Below are positions 37,425-45,433 of a stretch of DNA of 46,863 nt, piece after piece. Under the pieces are notes generated by a model. It made no database searches and had not been told where the DNA came from. It was given only the letters and a program-made list of their open reading frames with translations. The position numbers and the translations under genes are program-made. Every line of letters starts with the position of its first letter. The first letter of the stretch is position 1. This stretch comes from an uncultured Pelagibacteraceae bacterium (GTDB lineage Bacteria > Pseudomonadota > Alphaproteobacteria > Pelagibacterales > Pelagibacteraceae). The DNA is taken from NCBI GenBank assembly GCA_902611175.1, contig CACLYQ010000008.1, positions 1 to 46,863 on the forward strand. Direction: 5' to 3'.

Positions 37425-37697
37425 ATGTTAAAGATTTTAGAAGATCTCGTTACACTTGCAAGAGAGCGAAAAAGTAATCCCGTTGAAGGCTCATATACTA
37501 ATAAGCTTTTAGAAGACAAATCTTTAGCTAAAGAAAAAGTCTTAGAGGAAATAAATGAACTAATAGAAGCTGTAGAGCAAGACTCAAATAAAATCCATGA
37601 AGCTGCAGATGTTTTATATCACTTAATCATGTATCTTGAAAAAAGTGGTATAAAAATTGAAGAAGTAATGGAAGAACTCAAGAGTAGAAAAAAATAA
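37425..37697 (+). CDS. hisE: Phosphoribosyl-ATP pyrophosphatase
   Basis: Hydrolyses PR-ATP, an early step of histidine synthesis. I chose ATG 37425, one base after the hisF stop (MLKILEDLVTLARERK, 90 residues); a longer frame to 37374 reads through hisF sequence. The MazG-like helical motif EEINELIEAVEQD and HEAADVLYHLIMYL hold the metal ligands. Last gene of the his operon. Confidence 0.93.
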   Translation: MLKILEDLVTLARERKSNPVEGSYTNKLLEDKSLAKEKVLEEINELIEAVEQDSNKIHEAADVLYHLIMYLEKSGIKIEEVMEELKSRKK

Positions 37698-37699
37698 TT

Positions 37700-38116
37700 T
37701 TAATTATTCAAAAGAAAAATTAATATAACAATAATTGCAACTAAACCAAAAATTAAACTTTTGTTATTTTTATTCTCTGGTTTTCTACCATCTATCTCAT
37801 CCCTTAAACTTGATAAAGTATCATCTTTGTAAATATCCTCATTAGAATCAGATACATATGCATCAAACTCTTCCGAATTACTAAAATCATTAAAAATAGT
37901 TTTTTTGTCTTGTTTTGATTTTTTATTTGTATTTTCTTTTAATTTATTATTTTTATCAATTTCTTTATCTTTAATTTTTTTTATCTTACTTATTTCAGAT
38001 TTAGAATGAATATGCCTATTATTAGTTTTGACATCAAATGCTACGTATTTTCCATGAGGCATCTTTCTAAAGCTAATTCTGCTTCCACAGATTTGGCATT
38101 CTTTAATTAAAGACAT
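37700..38116 (-). CDS. Small zinc-ribbon-like, C-terminally membrane-anchored protein
   Basis: Function unknown. The start is taken as ATG 38116 (MSLIKECQICGSRISFRKM, 138 residues); a longer frame to 38215 would overlap the helicase. The N-terminus has a C-x2-C pair followed by several histidines (HGKYVAF, NRHIHS), suggesting half a zinc ribbon. The middle is highly charged and low complexity. The last 20 residues are hydrophobic (SLIFGLVAIIVILIFLLNN), a tail anchor. It begins ten bases after the helicase stop and is probably co-transcribed with it. Confidence 0.7.
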   Translation of the reverse strand: MSLIKECQICGSRISFRKMPHGKYVAFDVKTNNRHIHSKSEISKIKKIKDKEIDKNNKLKENTNKKSKQDKKTIFNDFSNSEEFDAYVSDSNEDIYKDDTLSSLRDEIDGRKPENKNNKSLIFGLVAIIVILIFLLNN

Positions 38117-38126
38117 TTGTTGAAAT

Positions 38127-40823
38127 TTAACTACTTTTGCATTCTGGATCAATACATCTATTATTGCTGACAGCTGGGTATTTATTACAATTTTTACAAT
38201 ATTTAGCTTTACCAATACAGTAAGGCTCTAAACTACAACTCCAGGCGTATCCATTAATTCTTTTAGGTTTTTTTAGGTAAAGTTTACCACTAGTGCAACT
38301 TGGGCAAGATAGATAGTTTTTATTTATCAATGATTTTTTTTCAAATGAAACTTCTGGATAAGTTTTTAGCTCATCAATAAACTCTGATGGAAAATAACTA
38401 TTACTACATAATATAATTTTTTGTTTTGCTCTTGTCATTGCAACGTATAAAACCCTTCTCTCCTCTGCATTTTTAAAATCTTGTTCCCCTGGTCTTACCA
38501 AATTCATTATAGGATCATTTTCAATATAGCCTGGAAATCCATATTTTCCTGCCTCTAAATTTAAGATAATAATTGCATCAGCACCAAGACCTTTAGACTT
38601 ATGTATAGTCATAAACTCAAATTTTAAATTTTTAAATTTTAGTTTTATTTCTTTTGGTATGTCCGGATAAATATTATTTTTTTTTGCTATTCGATTGTAT
38701 CTTCCAAGAATATATACAACCCATTTTTTATTTTTTGGTCTAACATTGTCTACAGTCTTAAAAACATTTAATAAATTATTACTTTCCCCATAATCAAGGT
38801 TTATAATTTCTATAGTATTTTTGATATTGCTTGGTTTTGAAATGATTTTCTTTTTTAGTTGGAACGGATTTCGTTGGATAAATCTTGATGATACATCAAG
38901 TATAGGTTGAGAAAATCTGAAACTTTTATCTAAATCTACTCTAGCTGTTCTTCCAAAAATTTTTTCAAAATCAAAAGTAAATTTAATATCACTGCCATTA
39001 AAAGCATATATTGACTGCCAATCATCCCCAACGCACATTATTCGACAATCATCCTGATTTTCTATAATAGCTTTTAAAAATCTATATCTTCCTCTCGATA
39101 TATCTTGATATTCATCGACAATAATTCTCTTAAAATTAGTTTTAAATGATTTATTTTTAAGTTTTTCTGTACCTAATTTTAATAGATCAGCAAAATCATA
39201 TTCCTGTCTTCTTTTAAGAAAATTTTGATACCTATCATAAACATCGAAGAATAAATTTAGAAAAACATAGTATCTTTCTTTTTCATCTGAGGAAATATTC
39301 TTAACACTACTTATTACTTCTTCACGGGTAAACTGACCTTCTTTGTAAATACTTAAAAACTCAGCCAGCAATGTAATTAATCTGTCACTAAGTTCTTTCT
39401 TTTCAAATAACTGCTTCTCTATTTCGGGGTCATTTGGATTAATCTTTATTCTATTTTTTATTAGTTTTTCTTTTAAGTTTGTAAGCAAAACTCCTTCCAT
39501 TCTTTCCCATGAATAAGATTCGATCAAGGTTATATTTTTACGTCTGCAAAGAGACCTCTTCCAATCCATCGATCTATTATATTTATCTTTCGATATGTAA
39601 GGCGCGGTATTACCACTTTTATCTACTCCAAAATGTTCTAAATAAATACCTTGGCCAAGTTTGAAATCTGGCCGGTACTGATCTTTTGATCTAGTTGACG
39701 TGTCATGTTCAAATGGAAATTCATACTCATAAAAAACACCATTTAGGAATAACCAGTCTGCAATTAATAACTCTTCAAATGATTTAACTAGTTCACCTTT
39801 AAGCGTTATCAGGTCAAATTTCCTCATATACTCAAAATAATTTGTGTCTGTATTAAAATCTTCTCTGTATTTTGCTGGATAACGATGTTTTGAAATAAAA
39901 TTAATTATATTTTCCTTTGAGTTTGGATTTTTTAACATTGCCCTAAGAATGTCTGCAATTAAGTTTAATTTTCTTTTTTCATTAGTGGCGGCGTCAGATA
40001 TTTTTATTTTGTTTTTTGATATGTCTTCAATTATTTTTTTTCCAAGGGCATGGAAGGTTCTTATTTCAGTATCAATTCCAGTCTTTTCTTTAACTCTCTC
40101 ACGCATTTCTTGAGCCGCGTCTTTTCCATACGCTAAAGCTAATATTTCATTAGGTTTTATTTGATTTTTTGTGACAAGATAAGAAACCTTACCTACAACA
40201 GTAGATGTTTTGCCAGTACCAGCTCCAGCAACAACTAAAGTAGAATCTTCATCAGTTACAATTGCTTTTCTTTGAGCATACGTAAGCGGATTATCCTCAA
40301 TTTTATCAAATAATATTTTAAATTTTTTTATTTCACTTTCTACAAAATATTTGTTTTTTAAAATTATTATTTTATCCATCTGCTTATAAAATTTTAAAAT
40401 TTTTAATTCAACAATTCCTAGTGAAGTTTTTTGAAATCTATTTAAAAATTTTAATATTTCTTTATTTTTGATAATCCAAATTTGTAATTGTTTATTGTTT
40501 ATGTATTGCTTTCCATTGGTTAATAAAATTATATCTTCAAAGCATTCTTTAATCTTTTGCAAATTTTTTAATATAAAATAATAATATTCTTTCTGGGTCT
40601 TAGTAAGTTTGCTAAAAATTTGATTTTGTTTTTCGAAATAAATCTCGAGGTTATAAAAGATAAGTTTTTTTCTTACTTTAACGTTTAAAATTTCTCTATA
40701 ATCAAACTCCTTTTTTCTTTTATGACTAACTGAAATTAAAAAGTTTTTAATATTCAGTTTTAAATCTTTAGCCCCAAATATTCTTTGTACTAAATTAGGG
40801 CTTACGCTATGAGTTGTTTCCAT
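38127..40823 (-). CDS. UvrD/Rep-superfamily helicase, helicase IV (HelD)-like
   Basis: SF1A DNA helicase of 898 residues. About 175 N-terminal residues precede Walker A (VVAGAGTGKTSTVVGK, about 197-212). Motif II is IIVDEYQDIS, motif III GDDWQSIYAFNGSD, and motif VI RVLYVAMTRAKQKI. Between motifs I and II a segment reads YRPDFKLGQGIYLEHFGVD, a nuclease-like insertion seen in E. coli helicase IV and relatives. The C-terminus has a topoisomerase-type zinc finger (CPSCTSGKLYLK ... CKNC ... CIDPEC). Likely role is repair or fork processing. Confidence 0.88.
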   Translation of the reverse strand: METTHSVSPNLVQRIFGAKDLKLNIKNFLISVSHKRKKEFDYREILNVKVRKKLIFYNLEIYFEKQNQIFSKLTKTQKEYYYFILKNLQKIKECFEDIILLTNGKQYINNKQLQIWIIKNKEILKFLNRFQKTSLGIVELKILKFYKQMDKIIILKNKYFVESEIKKFKILFDKIEDNPLTYAQRKAIVTDEDSTLVVAGAGTGKTSTVVGKVSYLVTKNQIKPNEILALAYGKDAAQEMRERVKEKTGIDTEIRTFHALGKKIIEDISKNKIKISDAATNEKRKLNLIADILRAMLKNPNSKENIINFISKHRYPAKYREDFNTDTNYFEYMRKFDLITLKGELVKSFEELLIADWLFLNGVFYEYEFPFEHDTSTRSKDQYRPDFKLGQGIYLEHFGVDKSGNTAPYISKDKYNRSMDWKRSLCRRKNITLIESYSWERMEGVLLTNLKEKLIKNRIKINPNDPEIEKQLFEKKELSDRLITLLAEFLSIYKEGQFTREEVISSVKNISSDEKERYYVFLNLFFDVYDRYQNFLKRRQEYDFADLLKLGTEKLKNKSFKTNFKRIIVDEYQDISRGRYRFLKAIIENQDDCRIMCVGDDWQSIYAFNGSDIKFTFDFEKIFGRTARVDLDKSFRFSQPILDVSSRFIQRNPFQLKKKIISKPSNIKNTIEIINLDYGESNNLLNVFKTVDNVRPKNKKWVVYILGRYNRIAKKNNIYPDIPKEIKLKFKNLKFEFMTIHKSKGLGADAIIILNLEAGKYGFPGYIENDPIMNLVRPGEQDFKNAEERRVLYVAMTRAKQKIILCSNSYFPSEFIDELKTYPEVSFEKKSLINKNYLSCPSCTSGKLYLKKPKRINGYAWSCSLEPYCIGKAKYCKNCNKYPAVSNNRCIDPECKSS

Positions 40824-40845
40824 AAGATTTATAAGTCATTAAATA

Positions 40846-40873
40846 TTGAAATTTATTAGTTTTAATATATTCT
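40846..40873 (+). promoter_or_regulatory. Candidate promoter of the 55-codon gene
   Basis: TTGAAA (40846-40851), 16 bases, TATTCT (40868-40873). It lies 69 bases before the ATG at 40942. AT-rich sequence makes chance matches likely. Confidence 0.28.
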
Positions 40874-40941
40874 ATCAATAGTCCTGATTTAAAAAATAAC
40901 TTTACTTGCTGGGACTTTAAACACAACGCTAAAGGAGGCAA

Positions 40942-41109
40942 ATGAAAATAATAATACAATCAATCAAAAACTACTTTAAATCTAAAAAGGATAGAGGATT
41001 AGAACCTGTATTCTTTGAAAAAATAGGGGATCAAAAAACATCAAGAGATCAGATGCGTAAAAATTTAATTAAAGCATTAGAGAAAAATGGTTGGACAATA
41101 AAAAAATAA
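40942..41109 (+). CDS. Small basic protein, 55 aa, unknown
   Basis: Unrecognised. The gene encodes MKIIIQSIKNYFKSKKDRGL and then a C-terminal half with RDQMRKNLIKALEKNGWTIKK, likely two amphipathic helices. AAAGGAGG at 40931-40938 is a perfect Shine-Dalgarno at normal spacing before ATG, which is rare in this window. It fills the gap between the helicase and the TRAP operon; the stop is one base from the convergent dctM stop. No membrane helix or cysteines. Function cannot be inferred. Confidence 0.68.
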   Translation: MKIIIQSIKNYFKSKKDRGLEPVFFEKIGDQKTSRDQMRKNLIKALEKNGWTIKK

Positions 41110-41110
41110 T

Positions 41111-42376
41111 TTACAATTTACCAGGTAACCAGGTTGAGAATATTGGAAATAGTATCATTAGTATTCCATAAATTATTCCAACGATTGTAAATAGAGGAAC
41201 TTCTTTAAAAGCTTTGGCTGGATTTTCTTTGATCACACCTGCAGCTGTATATATACCAACGCATACGGGGGGTGTGATCATTCCTATTCCGGCAAAGGCA
41301 ACGAATACCACATAAAGATGAAGTAAGCTTTGGTTAAATGATAATGTAATTGCTGCAAAAATTGGGACCGTTAAATAAAAAACAGGAACGATTTCTATAA
41401 ACGTTCCAAGGATTAAACAGATTGCTCCAAGCATTATCCAGAACAGATTTACACTCACACCTTTATCTGTGAAGAATGTAATAATTTTTTGAGGAGCTTG
41501 TGTGTAGGTTAAAACTACACTTAAGAAAGTTGCAGTTGCTATAATTGCAAAAATTACAGCTGTTATAATTGCTGTTTCTCTTAAACAGCTCATTAAAGAT
41601 GAAAAAGTCAGTTCACGGTAAATTAAAAATCCAATTAGCACTGCATAAACACCTGCAACAGCAGCAGACTCAGATGGAGTAAGTATTCCTGCATAAATTC
41701 CACCTAAAATTATAACTGGAGTAATCAGTGCCGGTAACGCAGCTATGAAAGAACTTACTCTTTCCTTAAATGAAGCTTTTTCATCTGTTCTAATATGCCT
41801 GCATTTAAACAAAACTAGAAGGACCATCAATACAAGGAGAACTAGGCCTGGAATAACTCCCGCAGCAAAAGTTTTTGAGACCGGAACGTTCGTTAGAGCA
41901 CTAAATAGTATTGCTGCATTGGATGGAGGTATCAATGCCTCTAATAAAGCCGCAGAAGCTGCTAAAACTACAACGAATGGAGTTGGATAACCTTGTTCAA
42001 TCATCTTTGGCATCATGATTGTCCCTACAGCAGTGATTGCAGCAAGTATGGATCCACAAAAAGCTGCAAAGAAACCCATCGCAATAACCATAGCAACACC
42101 TAATCCACCTGGCCAATGTCCAACAAGTGTTGTTGTAAACTTAACTAGTCTTGATGCTGCTCCACCTTTTAACATAGCCATACCAGTAAATATAAATAAT
42201 GGAACGGCGATTAGAACATGTTTCGTTAATGCACCAAATGAAACTTGTATTAAAACTGACCAAGGTAAATTTAATCCAGCAATTGCAGCCAAAGAACTTC
42301 CTAAGCCGAAAACTAAAAAAATTGGAACTGAAATAACTAATGTTATAAGAGAAATAATAAAAGCTAATCCAAACAT
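41111..42376 (-). CDS. dctM: TRAP transporter large permease (DctM)
   Basis: Twelve-helix large subunit of a tripartite ATP-independent periplasmic transporter; it uses the sodium or proton gradient. The DctM family pattern is clear: FIFTGMAMLKGG, GFFAAFCGSILAAITAVGTIMMP and ALIPPSNAAILF. Length is 421 residues. Substrate is unknown. The start directly abuts the dctQ stop (TAAATG), so translation is coupled. Confidence 0.94.
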   Translation of the reverse strand: MFGLAFIISLITLVISVPIFLVFGLGSSLAAIAGLNLPWSVLIQVSFGALTKHVLIAVPLFIFTGMAMLKGGAASRLVKFTTTLVGHWPGGLGVAMVIAMGFFAAFCGSILAAITAVGTIMMPKMIEQGYPTPFVVVLAASAALLEALIPPSNAAILFSALTNVPVSKTFAAGVIPGLVLLVLMVLLVLFKCRHIRTDEKASFKERVSSFIAALPALITPVIILGGIYAGILTPSESAAVAGVYAVLIGFLIYRELTFSSLMSCLRETAIITAVIFAIIATATFLSVVLTYTQAPQKIITFFTDKGVSVNLFWIMLGAICLILGTFIEIVPVFYLTVPIFAAITLSFNQSLLHLYVVFVAFAGIGMITPPVCVGIYTAAGVIKENPAKAFKEVPLFTIVGIIYGILMILFPIFSTWLPGKL

Positions 42377-42871
42377 TTATTCTTTCCCTGAAAGTTTTTT
42401 AAAATTATCTAAAATAAGCTCTAATGAAGTTAATGCTAAAATTAAAAAGCCAACTGGAAATGCTAAAAACATCCACCAAATAGGAATATTAATTTCCAAT
42501 TCCATCATTTGTCCTAAATTGTAATACATTGTTGTTGCATCAACTCCTGCTTTAAAGAAGACACACGCAGAAATAAGAGCTATTAAATTTACAATTGTTC
42601 CAATAATATTTTTTGATTTTTCAGATAAATAATGACTTAAAAAATCTACTTTAATATGTTGTCCTTGCTTTAATAAAGGACCAAGTAATGGAAATACTAA
42701 CCAACTCACCATTACGGGTGGTAATTCAATAAACCATGCAAATCCTGTGCCTGTGATAAATCTTGTTGTGGCGCTTAATGCTAAAGCTGCCACCATTAAA
42801 AAGACAATGAACATTGCAAGCGAAATTGCAGCTTTTGCTAGCAAATTATTAATAGCTCGCAATGCCCTCAT
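42377..42871 (-). CDS. dctQ: TRAP transporter small permease (DctQ)
   Basis: Small four-helix membrane subunit that pairs with DctM. Four hydrophobic segments are visible, with the ELPPVMVSWLVFPLLGPLLKQGQHIKVD region typical of DctQ. Length is 164 residues. It lies 28 bases after dctP, with dctM immediately downstream. Confidence 0.9.
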   Translation of the reverse strand: MRALRAINNLLAKAAISLAMFIVFLMVAALALSATTRFITGTGFAWFIELPPVMVSWLVFPLLGPLLKQGQHIKVDFLSHYLSEKSKNIIGTIVNLIALISACVFFKAGVDATTMYYNLGQMMELEINIPIWWMFLAFPVGFLILALTSLELILDNFKKLSGKE

Positions 42872-42899
42872 AATCTTTATAGAAAAAGTTTAACTTCTT

Positions 42900-43916
42900 C
42901 TAATTGCTCTTAGCATATGCTTGTGCTGCCTCTAAGGCGTCAGCATCAATCATTTTAGCCATTGCTGGCATTACTTCATCTTTCATAAGCTTATCAAACT
43001 TAGCTTTTTCAGCTCCTGAAAGAGTAGTAACAACCCCACCTCTTTCTTGGAATTTTTTAAGGGTGCTTTCTCCAGTATCCATAATTAAGTCAGTTGATCT
43101 TTTTCCTATTTCTTTACCAACATCCATTATGATTTTTTGTAAGTCTGGAGACAGACTATTAAACCAAGTTGAGTTTGCCATAATATACGCGTCCGCATAA
43201 TATTGATATGGCTTTTGAGCGTATTTTAAAAACTCCCACCAACTGTATGCTTCGATACTTCCTGGAGGACTGTTTATTGTATCAATCATTCCAGTTTGTA
43301 ATGAAGTATAAACTTCACCAGTTGGCAAAGATACTCTGTTTGCACCTAAAGCATCCCACATTGGCTCTTCACTTTTTAAAAGTCTTCTAGCTTTTAGACC
43401 TTTCATAGCATCTATACCTGTTAACTCTTTAGCACTTGAAAAAGTCATTACAGGTCCAACTGGGTTATACATTACTAATGTTGAATTAGTTTTTTTTGTT
43501 AATTCACCCCAAATTTCTTTTCCTTTAGGTGAGTTTTGAAAAAAACTTCTTTGTTGTTCCCATGAATTAAACAAACCTGGGAATGAAGCCACATTAAAGT
43601 TTTTATTAATTGGTGGAAAACTAACGACTCCAACAATCCCTCCAAGCTCAACTGCACCAGAAGTTACCGCTCCCATTACTTCTCTAATTCCAAATAATTG
43701 TTTAGATGGATAAACTTCGATTTTTAATTTTCCTTTTGCCCTTTTATTTACTTCATCTGCAAAAATTTGTGCATGTTTTGCACTGTGGTGCTTCGGACTC
43801 CAGTGAACAGATAATCGTCCAACTATCTCTGAAAAAGCAGCTGTTGAAGTAAGAACAAACGAAAAAACAAATGTTAAGCTAATTACAGCTTTGTATATTG
43901 ATTTAAATTTATTCAT
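42900..43916 (-). CDS. dctP: TRAP transporter substrate-binding protein (DctP family)
   Basis: Periplasmic solute-binding subunit. A Sec signal peptide ends near TSTAAFSE. The DctP fold shows KLKIEVYPSKQLFG, LKARRLLKSEEPMWDALGANRV (the conserved carboxylate-binding arginine area), PTGEVYTSLQTGMIDTINSP and YAQKPYQYYADAYIMANSTWF. Length is 338 residues. The ligand is probably an organic acid or similar solute but is unknown. First gene of the operon dctPQM. Confidence 0.93.
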   Translation of the reverse strand: MNKFKSIYKAVISLTFVFSFVLTSTAAFSEIVGRLSVHWSPKHHSAKHAQIFADEVNKRAKGKLKIEVYPSKQLFGIREVMGAVTSGAVELGGIVGVVSFPPINKNFNVASFPGLFNSWEQQRSFFQNSPKGKEIWGELTKKTNSTLVMYNPVGPVMTFSSAKELTGIDAMKGLKARRLLKSEEPMWDALGANRVSLPTGEVYTSLQTGMIDTINSPPGSIEAYSWWEFLKYAQKPYQYYADAYIMANSTWFNSLSPDLQKIIMDVGKEIGKRSTDLIMDTGESTLKKFQERGGVVTTLSGAEKAKFDKLMKDEVMPAMAKMIDADALEAAQAYAKSN

Positions 43917-43950
43917 TTTTCCTCTCTTTTTTAAAATTATATATTATTAG

Positions 43951-43973
43951 TTGCATATATTTTAACAATGCAA
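43951..43973. repeat. Inverted repeat upstream of dctP
   Basis: TTGCAT, eleven bases, ATGCAA: a perfect 6-bp inverted repeat in the 95-base gap between dctP and the HIT gene, about 35 bases before the dctP start. The minus-strand reading TTGCAT could also act as a -35. Possible operator for transporter control; not verified. Confidence 0.4.
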
Positions 43974-44011
43974 ATTTTTATTTAATTTAATATTATTTAT
44001 TAAATTTAATT

Positions 44012-44377
44012 ATGAATTATGACGATAACAATATTTTTGCAAAAATTTTAAGGGGTGAGATTCCTTGTAGCAAAATTTATGAAGATGATTTTGTTTTATC
44101 TTTTTATGATATTAATCCACAAAAAAAGATTCATGCTTTAGTAATACCCAAAGGAAAATATATAGATTTGGATGATTTTAACACCAACGCCTCAAGTGAA
44201 GAAATTATTGGTTTAATGAAAGGTATTACTACAGTTACAAAAAAATTAGGAATTTCTTCTATTGATGGGAAAGGTTATAGAGCTCTCGCTAATATAAGCG
44301 ATTATGGTGGTCAAGAAGTACCACATCTTCATTTCCATTTATTTGGTGGTGAAAAAGTTGGAAAAATGGTTTCGTGA
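44012..44377 (+). CDS. HIT-family nucleotide hydrolase (HinT-like)
   Basis: Histidine-triad protein; HinT-like members hydrolyse adenosine phosphoramidates and acyl-AMPs. The N-terminus FAKILRGEIPCSKIYEDD is characteristic and the triad HLHFHLFGGEKVG is complete. Length is 121 residues. It overlaps the GNAT gene by four bases (GTGA). Confidence 0.95.
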   Translation: MNYDDNNIFAKILRGEIPCSKIYEDDFVLSFYDINPQKKIHALVIPKGKYIDLDDFNTNASSEEIIGLMKGITTVTKKLGISSIDGKGYRALANISDYGGQEVPHLHFHLFGGEKVGKMVS

Positions 44378-44886
44378 TCACTAAAGTATATAGAAAATAC
44401 TTAGAAATTAATTCAATTGATGAAATCAATTTATCAAAAAAACCCAAAAGTAATTGCAAAGTAGAAAAAAAAATTCCACCAGATTTTCAAATCAATAAAT
44501 TTTTTTACAAACAAATTGGTAAAAGTTATCGTTGGATTGATAGATTAGTTTGGAATGATACTAAATGGACAGATTATACAAACAATTCAAATTTAGAGAC
44601 TTACATTCTTACAGAAAATGAAGATCTAATAGGCTTTTTTGAACTTTTATTTCATCCAGAGACAAGAAAATGCGAAGTTGCCTATTTTGGGATCCTTGAC
44701 CAATTTATTGGAAAAAAATATGGTGGTTATCTTTTATCGGAGGCTTTGAAACTAGGATTTAGAAAAAATACTAAGAAAGTTTGGTTACATACTTGTTCTC
44801 TAGATCACAAACATGCATTAAAAAACTATCTAGGACGCGGGATGAAAATTTTTAAATCTGAAACTATTAATTTGGATATTAGTTAA
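44374..44886 (+). CDS. GNAT-family N-acetyltransferase
   Basis: Predicted acetyl-CoA-dependent transferase. ETYILTENEDLIGFFEL and REVAYFGILD-like strand (CEVAYFGILDQFIGKKYGGYLL) form the acetyl-CoA fold with GKKYGG at the pyrophosphate loop; VWLHTCSLDHKHALKNYLGRGM follows. The start is GTG at 44374. Substrate unknown. Length is 170 residues. Its stop overlaps the lolA stop on the other strand by eight bases. Confidence 0.85.
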   Translation: MITKVYRKYLEINSIDEINLSKKPKSNCKVEKKIPPDFQINKFFYKQIGKSYRWIDRLVWNDTKWTDYTNNSNLETYILTENEDLIGFFELLFHPETRKCEVAYFGILDQFIGKKYGGYLLSEALKLGFRKNTKKVWLHTCSLDHKHALKNYLGRGMKIFKSETINLDIS

Positions 44887-45433
44887 TATAATTTTGAACT
44901 CTGAATATCTTTTCATCAATCATTATATTTAACTTTATATTAAATAATATTGTTTCAACTCTGTTTTGATAAATATCAGTTGTTGTCCATCCTTTAATTT
45001 CATAATTATTTTTATCAAAAAAAATATTTAATAAATTATTATTATGAATAATTTCAATAGAAAAAGTTTCATTATTTTCCTGAATTATTTCTACTTGATC
45101 TAATCTCTCAAGTAGAAATTTTTTATCTAAAATTAAATAAAGAGGAGTATCCTTTAGGTTATACCTTAAATAATTTGAAATTTTTTTACTGTTAATTACC
45201 AGTGATCTACCGTTAGACACTAAAATTTTATTATAAATATCATCATATTTACATAAAATTTTTTTTGGATACAAAATTACACATTCTCCTTTCTCAGTTT
45301 TTTTACCAATCTTTTGTGTAAATTTAAAAGATATATTTTCTGTTTCTTCCAATTTATTTTTTATTAATTCCTTGGAGGATGCAAAAATATTTAATGGATA
45401 AAAAAATATTAAAATAAAAATTATATATTTCAC
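44879..45433 (-). CDS. lolA: LolA-like outer-membrane lipoprotein carrier protein
   Basis: Periplasmic chaperone that moves lipoproteins from the LolCDE complex to the outer membrane. A signal peptide is at residues 1-18 (IIFILIFFYPLNIFASS). The beta-rich body has ISFKFTQKIGKKTEKGE and CVILYPKKILCKYDD, as in LolA. Length is 184 residues. The start is GTG at 45433, overlapping the ftsK TAG by one base. ftsK-lolA adjacency is standard in proteobacteria. Confidence 0.85.
   Translation of the reverse strand: MKYIIFILIFFYPLNIFASSKELIKNKLEETENISFKFTQKIGKKTEKGECVILYPKKILCKYDDIYNKILVSNGRSLVINSKKISNYLRYNLKDTPLYLILDKKFLLERLDQVEIIQENNETFSIEIIHNNNLLNIFFDKNNYEIKGWTTTDIYQNRVETILFNIKLNIMIDEKIFRVQNYIN

Noticed and set aside
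38117..38215. Longer start for the zinc-ribbon gene
   Set aside because: It would overlap the helicase zinc-finger coding sequence; the C-x2-C domain starts just after ATG 38116.
42015..42524. 169-codon frame antisense to dctM/dctQ
   Set aside because: Covers the ends of two real membrane protein genes on the other strand and shows no domain.
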